A DNA stretch of 55,785 bases, taken from Stagonosporopsis chrysanthemi. Lineage: Eukaryota; Ascomycota; Dothideomycetes; Pleosporales; Didymellaceae. A program made the position numbers and the translations under genes. Shown here piece by piece: positions 1-11,637 of the stretch. Below the pieces are notes generated by a model. That model saw only the letters and a list, made by a program, of their open reading frames with translations. It had not been told where the DNA came from and made no database searches. The first letter of the stretch is position 1, and every line of letters starts with the position of its first letter. The stretch is from assembly GCA_022560025.1 (NCBI GenBank), contig JAFISE010000191.1:1-55785 (forward strand), in the 5' to 3' direction.

Positions 1-97
1 AGAAGAAGAAGAAGAAGAAGAAGAAGAAGAAGAAGAAGAAGAAGAAGAAGAAGAAGAAGAAGAAGAAGAAGAAGAAGAAGAAGAAGAAGAAGAAGAA
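1..97. repeat. (AGA)n trinucleotide microsatellite
   Basis: About 32 uninterrupted AGA (GAA/TTC) units begin at the first base of the window, so the array may extend further left. It is pure and ends at AAAAGG. It lies beyond the 3' side of the broken membrane-protein gene and does not appear to be coding. Confidence 0.97.
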
Positions 98-660
98 AAG
101 GCTACGTTATACAGATAGCTTGTGCAAGAGACATCGTTGGGCCAGGCTGCGGACAGACCTCGTCACCGGCGAGCAGGCTGTGCGAGGAACAGAGCTGGAT
201 TCGATGATAGCGATGGATAGTGGGGTAGTGAAGTCCGGGATACGTCGTTGAGACGGCACAGCCACAGGGCTCAGCGTACTTGACCTGCAATCGAAGGAGC
301 TGGAGCATCTGAGACTTGGTCTTGTCGGCGCTAACGCTGTAGACACACCTTGTCACAACGCCGGGCTCGGGCTACGCAGCAGTTTGGAGATATCGCGGAT
401 ATTTAGGAGCAGTCTGCACGTCAATCCAGCTATTTGAAAGGTACAATTTCTTTACAGCTCTACTTAGAGTTGTTCTTCCTGCGATCCTAGCCTCCTACAG
501 ACATCTCGATTTCTCAGCACCAGTGTAGCATTGGTGCCATGGCTCGATTCCACACAGTATAGACGAGGCCGGCCGTTGTTAGCGACAGCCTTCGCAACAT
601 CAGCGTCCCGCGAGAGCGTGACTTTGTTCGTCCGCTAGGAGATCGAGCGTGTCTGACGCA
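98..660. other. Region without a supported gene, 3' flank of membrane-protein pseudogene
   Basis: Only short frames without domain features are seen here. The minus-strand continuation of the neighbouring pseudogene meets a further stop near 620 and was not followed with confidence below that. Confidence 0.4.
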
Positions 661-2859
661 GTAGCGATCTAAGCGAAAGAAGACCACGAGTTGCCTATAG
701 CGCTGTACTTGGTTTTCTGGAGGAAAAGCAGCATAGTGGCGGCACAGACAGCAGTGTGTGTGGTAAGGCATGCTAGAACCACCCAGAACCCCCAGCCCGG
801 TGTGGGGGCCAGCCGAAGCACGAAATGCATCGTCGTTACAATGGTGCGCGTTTCAAAGACCGGTAGCCACAAGTAATATGCCATGCGTAAGATGATCATC
901 ATCTGTGCTTGTAAAACTAGGGCCGGTGAGCCCGGGTCTTCCATGACGTCTACAAGAAACTGCTCTATGTAGCAGTACCACGGGGGCCTTTGGATACCTT
1001 GCTATTCAGCCAGCCGATATCGTATGAGGTTGGGTTCCAGACTGGTTTGTTGTTAGTGTAAAGCAAAGTACTTCCGACTTTGCGGTAGTTCTCTGCTTGT
1101 CTGGCAATGTGGCCTAACAGTTGCTCTCCGTCAAGCTGCAGAACATTGCGTTCCACAAGCGTTGCGTCGCTTGAATTCGGCATCGCTCCGAGTTGATGAC
1201 GGACACGTGTATTCTCGAAGCGTTTCTCCAGAACATCCCAGGTGGCGTTCGGCTCCTTGAGCCAGCCTGTATTCGAAACGACGACTGGGTGATCATGACA
1301 ATGCATGCGCATGTTTGGCCAGACGCTGTCACATCTCTTAGTTGCCAATTCTTTACACGATCTCGAAATGCTGTCACTTACATTGCGTCGTAACATAATG
1401 AAGCGCGGAAGGGATCCAGTTCATGTCTCTGGAAGTACTCTGGCTCATGCAGCCATGCGTCTGCTGACCTGTTGATATGGTGCAGCTCGAGTAGTTTGTC
1501 CTGATTCGATATCTCAGAGGAGAGGACCTCTGTCCAAGGGCCAGAACGAATTTCTTCAACAAACGGAGAAGAATCGGACAACGACTCGTAACCTCCATAT
1601 GTCATGTTCATGACGAGATAAGCATGACCTACGTCCTATAAACTTCGAGGATTGGTTCCAGACGCGTTCCAGACATCTGCAGGAGCATTCCAGAAATCAG
1701 AAACATCACAGGCATCAGAAGCATTCCAGACACCAGGGCCATGGTGAATTGGGTTGGTGTACCATCTGTAGTCCAATGACGCATTGTTGTGGGGATCGAG
1801 CTGTGATAGCAACCCGCCAGCAGAAACATTCAGCCCACAGACTGACCATGGAGCATCCAAGAAAGAAGGCAAATGCTGGCGGCGACCGTCAGGACTCCTT
1901 TTGATGGTATCAAAATGAGTGAGGTCAGATATTGGAATACTGCCGTGAAAAAACACCGGGTCCCGGTTGGTGACGAGTCGATCGGCTGCAGCCCCGGGGC
2001 TTACGTAGCCACACACATTGACAGTGATTCCTCTGTCGTACCCACAGAATTGTAGTGATTGGAATACAGGATGAACACACACGACGCGCGCGTCATAGGC
2101 AGCTGCCATGCCAGTATAGTTTCGGAGTGCTGTACTTTCAGTCTCGCCACTTCGACGCAGTAGACTCCTCGATATTGGGCCTGTATCATCAATATCTTTT
2201 GTGAAATTTGTCGGGCACATGTTCTATGACACTGGGGAAGCTAATTGGTCTTTGCGGCCGAGTCAACATCGAAAACCAATCGGACGAGATCGTGGTGTGT
2301 TCGGCCAAACATAACCATAAGTAAAATTGGAATCGATCGAAATCCCTTTCACTTTCATGGATACAACATCTGACAACAGCAGAGTCGAGGTGAACTGTGC
2401 CAGGGTGGTGGTTGCGGTCAGACTAAGGACAAGCATAGAGTACGCCCAATCTCGGTATTTCCGGTACAGCCAAAGAAAGGCATGAGGTCCGCCGTTGTTG
2501 ACGCGAATCATAGATAGCTCTAGCGTATGTAGTAAGGATATCCCGGAGGACTCCAAAACCAGCGCAGCTAGCACCGACGTTGCGATCCCTGCTTGGAGGC
2601 CGGTGCTGAAGCGAACCACAAGGGCAACCAGCGTAATGACTCTGGTCATCCAGCTTGAAAGCACTATTCCTCTCCAGGCTTCCAGATGATTGCCATACCA
2701 TAAGAAGATCAGCAGGCTGATGCAGCCGCACAGGAGAAGAACGGACGCAACGAGGACGAACCACAACCATCTCGTTAGCTTTGTACCCAGCGACAGGATC
2801 GACCGATGCATTTCATCGCAGCGCTTCAGTAAACCTAGGCCGGCATCGACTCTGCTCAT
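660..2859 (-). pseudogene. Broken multi-pass membrane protein of a fungal expanded family
   Basis: Read on the minus strand from an ATG at 2859, the product begins with a short cytosolic stretch and two or three membrane segments, including WLWFVLVASVLLLCG. A stretch with STGLQAGIATSVLAALVLE follows, then a long extracellular part with many N-x-S/T sites, and a C-terminal membrane pair (VLACLTTHTAVCAATMLLFL). This layout is that of a large, functionally undescribed family of ascomycete plasma-membrane proteins. The frame stays the same through stops at 2263-2265 (TGA), 2224-2226 (TAG) and 1636-1638 (TAG), with family-like sequence on both sides. A GTAAGT donor near 1385 marks one real intron. 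A frame change follows near 965-1000, and another TAG at 669-671 interrupts the tail. An unusual intron could rescue one of these breaks but hardly all. I infer a pseudogene; a heavily spliced gene is the alternative. Confidence 0.6.
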
Positions 2860-3951
2860 CTATTGAGGGTTCGAGGTCGTCTTGTGGTTGCATACGCAGA
2901 TGCTGGATGTTTTCTTGTGAGGGCTCCCTTCGTCGGCAGGCAACAATGTTTGGTGCAGCTGGGGACTAACTCCTTGCGCGAAAGTAGCGACAGAGGTCTC
3001 AGATCAAAGAGCATTACTCTCAGCTGTAGTAGCTTCGGCCAAAAAGGACGGAGATGGCATTGCAAGATGATATGAAATGCTCTCAGAAATCGCGTGGCCC
3101 TCAAACAATGTTAACCCGAGATAAAAGCCTGGCCTCCCTAAAAATAGGCTATCCATCGGTGAGTCGAAGGATTGCGGCATGTAGCAGTAAGCAGTCGTCG
3201 TCCATTAGAACAAGTCGCCTGTAAGCTGTTGGCTACACTGTGTAACGCGCAAGAAACAAGACTGGCATGCCAGCAATCGACAAAGAAGACGACTCTCTGT
3301 GGCGTGGAAAAGACTACGAAGTGTGTACAATCGCTGGACGTGACCGAAGGCAACGAGCACCATACTTTTATGTTCGTACCTACTTTGAGTGTCCGTCCAC
3401 AATTGTGAGGCGTTGAGGCGATCGAGAGTGGACACTCCTTATACCAGTGTGACTTACGGTTCCTTGAAGCCAGCAGCCTCAAAGCCTGCATGAACGTTAT
3501 GGATTGCATGCGCAAACATGGTTGCGGGAGAAGCCAGTCTGTCTGAGACCACCCATGAGCAAAAGGATTCCAAAAAACCTGTTTAGTAATGCGGTTCTTT
3601 GAGGAAGAGGCGTACTTCCTGGAAGATGGGTCTGATCACGGTGGAGAAACTCTGACTGCCCTCAGTCGGCCTCAGGGTTATCAGAAGCCAAGCGAGAACA
3701 ATGGTTGGCCACGCCAATCTCAATGTTTGCCCGTAGTCGTACGCATGGAACGCTCGTTGGTTTCCCGTCCAAACTGTGTCCTGTGTGCTCTGTCACACGT
3801 GCTCCGTAGCAGGCAAATTGATTGATCTGGAAACATATTACTTTGCTCTTGTGAGATTGGTTACACTAGCTCTCTACCGATTGCTTTGTCGTGTTTACTC
3901 TCATATCCCCAACCATGATTTCCCTTCAGTGTATACTTGAGCTGTAACAAC
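2860..3951. other. Intergenic region, no supported gene
   Basis: Several short overlapping frames exist on both strands, but none has a signal peptide, domain motif or consistent splice sites. The left part would be the promoter of the broken membrane-protein gene, and the right part is 3' flank of the small secreted protein. Confidence 0.4.
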
Positions 3952-4388
3952 TCATGCAATACCAGCAGACACAGAAATAACTGCGTGGCCCTGAGCGGGG
4001 ACCTTGCCCTGTCCGTACACGACCTGCTCAGTAGGCTTCTCAATGGTTTGCTGGATCTTGAGAGCTGAAGAAAGGGGTTGAACGTTAGCCTCTTGTCCAC
4101 CCAAAGAATGCTATGTGAAAAGCAATACTTACTGCCATCTGTCTGAGGCTCAACGGAGAAGGAGTCTGGGGTACACTTCAGACCTCCGCTCAAGGAGCCC
4201 TTTTGAATCCAGAAGCATGTGGTGGACGGGAGGCCTTCAGGGTATGCGTCCGAAACGAATACTGCTGTGAGGTTGTAGGATACAACCTGCTGGCTGATGT
4301 CGTAGTAAGTACGAGTAACGTTCCAGCCGGCACTTAGCGCGCTGGCGGAGGCTGCGAGGGCGAGGATAGAGAGCGCGGTGTATTGCAT
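3952..4388 (-). CDS. Small secreted protein, possible AA1-like fold
   Basis: Two exons (4133-4388 and 3952-4064) separated by a 68-bp intron with GTAAGT donor and TTCAG acceptor give 122 residues. Residues 1-18 are a signal peptide (MQYTALSILALAASASALS). The mature part has N-glycosylation sites near NVT and NLT, only two cysteines (in TTCFW and GLKCT), and a motif CTPDSFSV followed by DGTLKIQQ. The short mature beta-rich sequence recalls the AA1-like (Alt a 1-type) secreted proteins of Dothideomycetes, but the cysteine number is low and the assignment is a guess. It is isolated, with more than 1 kb of empty DNA on each side. No function can be read from the sequence; a secreted or effector-like role is inferred. 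Confidence 0.75.
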
Positions 4389-6174
4389 AGTGGCTGTTGT
4401 AATACGTCAATTGGCTGTTTGGTGTAGAATAGCGTTAAAGTGGTGTTGAGGTAAGAATGGTAAGTGGAGGAAACTGGACAGAGGCGCGGGTTTATAGAGC
4501 ACGACATGTCGTACTCAAGGGTCACAAGTACCCACAGCATGGAGCGTGGCAACGTCCGAGCGCTGCATTGACTACCGCACGTTTAACGAGTACCGGTTTT
4601 ATACCCCGCATGGACGCAAGGATACCATGGTCAATAGACGGTGAGAGAACATTGCTGTATTTGTTAGTAGCCGGTCAAAAGTCTAACGATCGGATCCTCA
4701 AGGAGGGTGGATGCAGAAGAGGATGTAGTAGAAGGTTTGTGCACTTTTTCAGTAGGCAAATTCATCTGCTATACCGTCTGATTACTTACAAACATTGTCG
4801 AGAAGAGGAAGCAAGTACATACATCATGCCATCATCGGTGCTTTGAGTTTACAGACGACACGAATTAGGATGGATCTGCAGGGGCATTAGCGGTTTTTGC
4901 AAGTAAATACGAAGTTGGAAGGTGGAGTTAGTAGTGGGGCATGACCTTTGTCGGCCGGTTTCCCGAGATTTCTATATTCAGCACAGTCGTGCGTAAATTT
5001 GACTACTCGTCACGTGCACTAGATTTGGGTTGAATTAACATGAATCAACTGTTTAATTGAGTCCCCAAGGCACCGCACAGAGATTCCAAGATAGAGAGTA
5101 GTTAGGATTTCTAAGGCTTAGCTACGATGAGCACCAACTGTAGCAAAGTGCACTGCAATTACACGTGTTTTCAGCAAAGTAACGGAGATGAGGGGACGAC
5201 GCGTAGCGGAATGTAGCACAGGAAAGGTTGTATGCGAATTGAATGTGGTCATTTTTGTCCTCATCTAAGCCAAATCTTTTTGTCCATGACGTCGTGGCTC
5301 TTTTGACGACCTGGTAGAATGGTCGAGAGATACAGGATAGCATATATCCTTGAGACGGGATATAATCTCAGGACAACGCATGTATTGTCGCTGGCAAAAG
5401 TTGGCTTTGGAGTAGAAAGGCAGGCGCCGCAATAAAAAGCAGCAGCGAGATGATGCCGATACAGACAGCAAACCGAGAATTGAAGACGGTGTTTTTCTCC
5501 CTCTTTTCGAATGCTACGGAGTTCGGGGCTTCAGCTGATATCCAAACCTGACGTGTCGAGGTCGGCGATTTAGTCTCGCCAGAAGGTGCTCAAGCGGAGG
5601 TCTAGCATTCAGTCTTCGACGAGCTTATCGGAAGCATACTAGCCTCAAAACGAATCATGTCCAAGCTGGCCTGTAGTTTCCAATCATGTTATCCGTTCCG
5701 CGATCCTGTTCCCTCTTTTCTCAGACTGCGCAAGATTGCTCTCGGCAAGTCACGTGTAAGACTATCACGCACATGTGGCTGACAAATCGGGTGTTATCTG
5801 CTCAAAACATCTCGCTGCTAAGATATCCGTAACCACGCTGAAGCAAGAATGGCCCGGGAATATCGGGGCCTGCTGACAAATAAGTGACGAACCACACAAG
5901 ACGTCTCACTGCGGATGTTTTTGGTACCAAGCCTGAGGCAGGATAGCTGTGCTTCTATTTCTTGGAAAATACCTTGGTCTATGTCAAGAAAGGCCCTTTT
6001 GGTCTGGGCTTTGCGATGCGAGCAATGATCGCATCGGCCCGTAACCACAGCTTCGTTCCTGCCTTCATTCGGAGGCTACTGTACAGTGTAGATATGAAAA
6101 ATATTTATTGATTGTCGTGCAACCGTTCTTTCCTCACGCCAAACTCCTTTGAAATCTACATCACCACAAGAACC
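4389..6174. other. Intergenic region with one weak coding trace
   Basis: This 1.8 kb separates two divergently transcribed genes and should hold both promoters. Apart from the membrane-segment trace described separately, the frames are short and feature-less. Confidence 0.4.
5368..5590 (-). pseudogene. Coding trace with a transmembrane segment, unrecognised
   Basis: A minus-strand frame of about 73 codons without ATG reads through a charged stretch (AFEKREKNTVFNSRF) into a hydrophobic segment (AVCIGIISLLLFIAAPAFLL), then ends at TGA 5368-5370. The polar-to-membrane transition looks like real protein, either an exon or a relic. No start, partner exon or family could be assigned. Confidence 0.3.
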
Positions 6175-7411
6175 ATGTCTTCCCCTCTCTCATCCAAGAA
6201 CAAAACCTTCACAGTCCCCCACTCTGGGTACCGCTACGCCTACGTCCATCACCCTCCCTCGGTCCCCAGCAACACAACCGTTCTTCTACTCCACGGTTTC
6301 CCCTCAACCTCCCATGACTGGCGCTATCAGGTCCCCTTCCTGGCATCGCTCGGCTACGGCGTCATAGTCCCCGACTTGCTAGGCTATGGCGACTCGTCCA
6401 AGCCCCTCGACGTCGAGTCCTACATCGGGCCGTCTCTGGCAGCAGACATGATCGCAGTCCTTGACCACGAGGGCATTGGCAGCGTCGTTGGCGTCGGCCA
6501 CGATTGGGGCACGTATCTGCTCACTCACTTGATCCTCTGGTACCCTGAGCGCATCGAGAGGTGTGTCTTTGTCAGTGTGGCGTTCCATGTCCCTGGACGG
6601 AAGATGGATGTGGACGCTCTGAACGAGGTGACGAAGAAGGTGGTGGGGTATGAGGCATTAGGGTATTGGATGTTTTTCAACGCTCGGAGCGCGGGAGAAG
6701 TGATTGGGAGAAATGTGAGTAGTGCTCTGTCCAACCCCGGCCTGCTACAACAGCGCTCTAGCAGTCTCGAAGCTGTTGGTTACTGTTAGGGCGCTTTACA
6801 AATCCCTTTGAGACGTCGCAACGGGCTGCTTCAAGAAAAGTCTGCTGACAACTCACCGCACAGTGGGAAACCTTCTTCAACATTATCTACTGCGCCGACG
6901 CTTCGCTGTGGGAAAAGCATCTCGCTCCTCTTGATGCAATGGAGAAGACTTTGCAAGACATCGCCCCCGAAGAATCGGCAGAATTCTTGGTAATCTCACT
7001 CCAAACTCCCTCTCAAGACTCGATCTCACGTGTAGACAGGCGAAATGGATAAGCGAAAAAGACAAAGCAATCCACCACGCCGATTTCGGAACCGACTACA
7101 CACCAGCGCTGAACTGGTATCGCCGCGCCATTTCCTCTGTTGGTCTCGACCTTGAACAATCTGCCCTGGCAAACAATACTATATCGCCCACCGTTCACGT
7201 CCCGACACTGCTAATCACTGGAGCGAAGGATATTGTGTGCATAAATGGGCGTCCTGAGATCACGATGGAGGGGTGTGTTGAGAAGGGAAAACTTAAGGTC
7301 AAAGACATCAATGCAGGGCATTGGGTTATGATTGAGGAGGCGAGTGAGTTCAACAGGGTTTTGGAGGAGTGGCTTGAGGATACTGGAAAGAAGACAGGTG
7401 AGAGAGAATAA
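6175..7411 (+). CDS. Alpha/beta hydrolase, soluble epoxide hydrolase type
   Basis: Three exons (6175-6714, 6864-6989, 7040-7411) give 345 residues with no signal peptide. The core shows HGFP at residues 40-43, the nucleophile D110 in GHDWGTY, two lid tyrosines near 242 and 249 (DYTPALNWY), acid D286 in TGAKD, and H316 in AGHW. This is the full catalytic set of the microsomal/soluble epoxide hydrolase family, which opens epoxides to vicinal diols through an aspartyl-ester intermediate; haloalkane dehalogenases are related but lack this lid pattern. The ATG at 6175 was preferred because the frame upstream has no ATG and the first residues match the usual N terminus. Introns are 149 and 50 bp, both GT/AG. 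The substrate cannot be inferred; detoxification or secondary metabolism is likely. It converges on the HET gene. Confidence 0.9.
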
Positions 7412-7759
7412 GAAGGGCCAACGCAGATAGAACCATGTGGCTCTCGTTAGCTTATATGCTGTTCTTGACCGTATGCTGTGTTTGACGATCACAGTGTAGT
7501 CTATGCAAGGCAGCGCACAAGAGTATGTAGCAGTCATATTCAGTTTGATAAGGATAAGTGAATAAGTCCTCCTTCCTGAGTCGCTTCTTGTTCTAGCACA
7601 GTTTTTCCAAGGCTGAATGTGGTTGCTATGTCACATCATCTCAAAGTGGAAGCTGTTGGGTCCTCACCAGTTCTTGGCTTTGATAATCAGCCATTGAACA
7701 CAAGCAAAAGTCTCACTGCGGACAGTGCCATTTCCACGACGTAAATAATAACACATTTG
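7412..7759. other. Convergent 3' region
   Basis: A short spacer lies between the 3' ends of the epoxide hydrolase (plus) and the HET protein (minus). No gene or obvious repeat is seen. Confidence 0.5.
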
Positions 7760-9782
7760 TCACACTACGGTAATCTGATGTGAGGAGCCTTCTAGGCATC
7801 CTTCAACGTCAACCAATTCAAACACCCAGCCCAGCTCGTCAGGATAAGTCTCACGCCCAATCGTCGCGATACCAACCCTCGAGAATACTCGTCCGTGTAT
7901 CTGCTCTTCCCTGAGCAGTAACGCAAACACATTTTCTGTGTCTTTCTCAATCACCACAGGCAACATATATATCTCTGTGCCATCTACTGAGTTAGGCCCA
8001 AGGTCAAGCATATATCCGCACAGACTCTCCTCGTCGAATGCATCCGGCCAGTAGCCATACTTGCCAAGCCATGAAAGATCCACCACTTGCATGCGGCCCT
8101 CAAGTTTTATCTCTGCACTTGTAATATCAGTATGGTGATGGGCAAATGGGCTCTGGATATTGATGTCAATAACCCTAACGAGTGGGTCAAGAAGCTTTTC
8201 CCAATGATCAGAGTCGACTGGACTGTGGATGAGCGTGGGTTCTGTGAAGTCCAACGATGCCCATGACCATGTGGGGCAACGATATTTGGCCTGTCTTGTA
8301 GGTACCTTTTGCTTTACCCGGACAGGTTCCAGGGCCCAGATAAGACAGCCAGGCATTTGGCCCCACCAGAGACCTGCACAGTACCCGGTCTCCAAGCGTG
8401 TTTCAAATTCACTTGCTACGGCTCCCAGTGCGATCAGTCGATCCGAGGGGAACGTCAAAGCGCAGAGAAGGTAGCTATGTAGGAGCTTGTGCCAGAAAGT
8501 ATAGCTGTCCAAGTAGAGCTTGGGTTTCCAGTTCTTGAGACTGGATCGTAGGCCCATGTTCGGTATTCCTGTCGGGAACGTCTCACTCGCTCGGCTGTGG
8601 CGACACTCCCAGAAGAGCTGGTCTGAGAAGTGCAAGGTGCGAGGACTCAGAAGACGTTCTTGGAAGACCCAGGCGCGGCCCTGTAAGCATCTTCTCTTGT
8701 CGACCTCGAAGTCCGAGTTTCGTTCCAGCGTGATAAGACAATCTTGTTGGAAACCTTTTCTAACAACAGTTCTCTGATGAATTGAGATGCAGCGAAGATC
8801 TTGCGCTGTCCGCTGCTGGAACATGCCAGCTGAAGTTGATGCTATAGGATCTGCGGCAATATTCAGCGTACACAACATGTACACTTTAGACATCATCGCG
8901 GCTTCAGCCTTCCAGTCGTCCTCTGAATCTTGCATGATACAAAGTGAATCGATCCACAAGTAGTGAATGCCTATACGCTTCGTGAAGTCGATAGCATCGC
9001 GGAATATCTGTGAGAGCTGGTCGAGAGGAAGGCCATCCATGAGGTCCGTCTCATTAGTAGACAATAGCCTAAAGACCTTGTCGGGTGAAGCACCCCACCT
9101 GTGGCTCAAGGCAACGTATTTTGGTGCAGGGCTCATCGAAAGCCCTCTAGTTACGACCAGCTTCGGAATTCCGCCAAGATCCAGAAGTCGGGTAGGTAGC
9201 CACGGTTCTGGGTCCACGTGGCATTCTTTGTGAGTCTCTGCACAAGTCTTCCACCAGTCAAGCGCAAGGGTCTCACAGGTGTCTGATGAGGTTGATACCG
9301 GCAAGTCAAGAGGTGTTCCGACAACGTCCTTAGCTTTTGCTGTATATTAGCGAGTTGCAGCTCTGCATTGTGAAAGATAAGGGCGTACCAGAGAGCGGCA
9401 TGATTTCCATTCCAAAACCAACGAACCCAGTCTGCGTAACCTGAAGCCTTGGATCAAATCCGTTCAAGATTATCAATGAACCTCCTTGTCGTCTATCTAC
9501 TCTCCACACAAATGCAATTGTCATTTCTGACTCTTCGAACGTAAAGTCGCAATTTCTTGCCCGTTGGTAGACATATTGTATGTACTGCCATTGCACACTG
9601 CATAAGTTGCATCCCGCCCCGGCAGACGCTTCAAGTTGTTGTTTATCAATTCGTATCACTTCGTCCCTGCTGTTCTCAGAGTACATGAGCGGTTGCAGTC
9701 GATCAATAGATACGTCTGGTCTGTTGAACAACATGTTGCACGTAACGCATGGCGAGGTGCTATTCTGAGCAGGCCTCGGCAT
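7760..9782 (-). CDS. HET-domain protein (heterokaryon incompatibility type)
   Basis: Two exons (9389-9782 and 7760-9339) with a 49-bp intron give 657 residues. The HET domain begins near residue 205 with YVALSHRWG. It continues through FRDAIDFTKRIGIHYLWIDS, LCIMQDSEDDW and MSKVYMLCTLNIAA, the three classic HET blocks. A CxxC pair (CVTC) and a second one (CNLC) lie in the first 70 residues, and the region after the HET domain has the RAWVFQERLLSPRTLHF motif usual for this family. HET proteins mediate allorecognition and cell death between incompatible strains, but fungal genomes hold many paralogues of unknown role. An extra 16-nt first exon (9838-9853) joined by a 50-bp GTAAGT/CTAG intron would add six residues in frame and is a plausible alternative start. 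It is divergent from the DUF3632-like gene. Confidence 0.9.
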
Positions 9783-10199
9783 GGGGACTAGATACTCATG
9801 TGAGCGGCAAGTAATAGTGAAAGCGTAGTCGACTTACACAAACTCGCATTCATGGTGCAGCGTAAGTATCGTAGCTCAAACTACCTCTCTTTGGTCACAA
9901 TAGAAGCAGTGCTGGAAGGTCACGAAAACGGCAGCAGCCTGACTTTGCAGTCTTGCAGTGCGCGCAGTTGCGTACCCCTCTTTGTGTTGACAGAACCAGG
10001 CTTGCACAGCCTTACCAAGCTGAGCAAAAAGCTTGTGAGCTAAAGACAGGAAGGGTTGGAGTGATCAAAGTCGAGATGTAGGGAATTATCTCGAGTGGAA
10101 GGAGAACTCAAAAGTTGGTGTGCTGTGCCACTCTTGTGACGTGGCCAATCAGGCACTCCGCCATCTTACTGGTTGTGAAAAGGGCGCACCACAGCAAAG
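9783..10199. promoter_or_regulatory. Bidirectional promoter region
   Basis: About 400 bp separates the starts of the HET gene (minus) and the DUF3632-like gene (plus), so both promoters must lie here or overlap it. No specific factor site is claimed. A possible short first exon of the HET gene sits inside it. Confidence 0.4.
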
Positions 10200-11236
10200 A
10201 TGGAGGCCCTACAACAAGCGTGGAGAGCGCCCTTGGATTATGTAACATCCGTTGCTATATATTCGCAGCCTGTTTCCGACCATTTATCTCCAAATCCGGA
10301 TATTCCGGAAATGGCAAGCGAATGGGCAAGAGCTGAACGAGATGGCTGGCTGACACTTCTTTATGGCCGCGACAACGAAGACGGCACCCGTACTCTTCCG
10401 CCTGATCTTGTACAACATCGGCTTGTGGACATTCTGGAGGGTTTGTTGTCACATGGCACCTCACCCAAAGATGCAGCCGCACAAACTACATCCCTCATTC
10501 TAGCTCAAGAAGAGGTCGGCACGCCTTGGCAAAACAACGTAGGCCTTCATCTGAAAGCTACTCAAGACTTCGACAACGAGGAGGTCCTGCAAGCCTTGGT
10601 CGAATATATCATCGAGCTGGCAAGCCTCCCAGACCCTATCCACGAAGGACCTGAGCTGAAGACGGTCGAAACCAGTTCGGGGCCCGAACATGTCAAGCTG
10701 GGCCAGCCCATCGAGATCGATGGTAGCGTGCTGTGGAGGGAACTACCAGTCTACTCAATGACCTTAACCGAATGGTTGCAGGGTGAGCAGTATACAAAGC
10801 CACTACAGATTGACTCCCGCTAACGAAGACATATGCAGGTCCTGAACAATACCTCAAAATGCACGGCGGGCACAAAGAGCCTCTTGAGGCCATACAGGCA
10901 TGGAGGAACATCAACACATACATGGCGCTCGTGGCTGTGCATCCCAGAGCGCAAACAATCACTGCCCTTGCGAATCATGCTCGCCTGGGCGTGAGGACTC
11001 TCGTAGCAGCTCTCGAGTATTCTAGCGCGACGCGACTTGGAAGAAACTCGGATCTACATGCACCTGCTGCGGCGCAATGGCTTCGAATCGCGGGAGAAGA
11101 GGTCGAAAAGGTCTGCGCGGAGGGGACGCAGCGATCCATGATGGGAGATTTGTGGCAAAGTCGTGGCGGAACTGACGTGTGCGACAGCACGAGACTGGCA
11201 TTTTGGAGATCCAGATTGAAGGATATGGGTTACTAG
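10200..11236 (+). CDS. DUF3632-like fungal protein
   Basis: Two exons (10200-10782 and 10839-11236) with a 56-bp intron give 326 residues. There is no signal peptide or membrane segment, and the protein looks all-helical. An N-terminal helical part leads to a VLWRELPVYSMTLTEWL block, then AWRNINTYMALVA, and near the C terminus APAAAQWLRIAGEEVEKVC. These blocks, in this order, are what I recall of the fungal DUF3632 family, whose function is unknown. The ATG at 10200 is the first in frame. The gene shares a promoter region with the HET gene, but no functional link is implied. Confidence 0.8.
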
Positions 11237-11637
11237 AGATCCTCATGTACAGTGATAAGGATTCGAGGTTGCAGAACCGTTCACATGTTAGCGTGGCTTA
11301 GCTCAGCACTGGCCAATCGGACGACGTCATGCAGGTTATCTCTAGTTCATTACCCTGCCAACGCACGAGGGCTGGGCATGTAACAACACCCGCTCCGGTG
11401 CAGTCGAGGTGGTTGACGACATCATATCGAGTGTAGAGACCCTGTCGCAGCCACAAGCAATCGGTGCCACGTCGAACCACATTTGTTCAATTTCATCAGC
11501 GCTGTCCACGTTGTCGCCGGTGATTGTTTACCCCACATTTTCACTGTTCGCACCGCCCAGCACCAGCTGAGCATTCCACGGTGTACCCACATTCCTCACC
11601 CACGTTATCAGATCCCAATTGGAGACACGTATCCACC
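11237..11637. other. Intergenic and promoter region
   Basis: Nothing coding is supported. It contains the 5' region of the GPI-type surface protein, including a pyrimidine-rich stretch close to its ATG. Confidence 0.4.

Noticed and set aside
3138..3515. 125-codon minus frame
   Set aside because: No features, and overlapping frames of similar length exist on the other strand.
11285..11370. GTGGCTTAGCTCAG resembling a tRNA 5' end
   Set aside because: No GTTCRA T-loop or closing acceptor stem follows within tRNA length.
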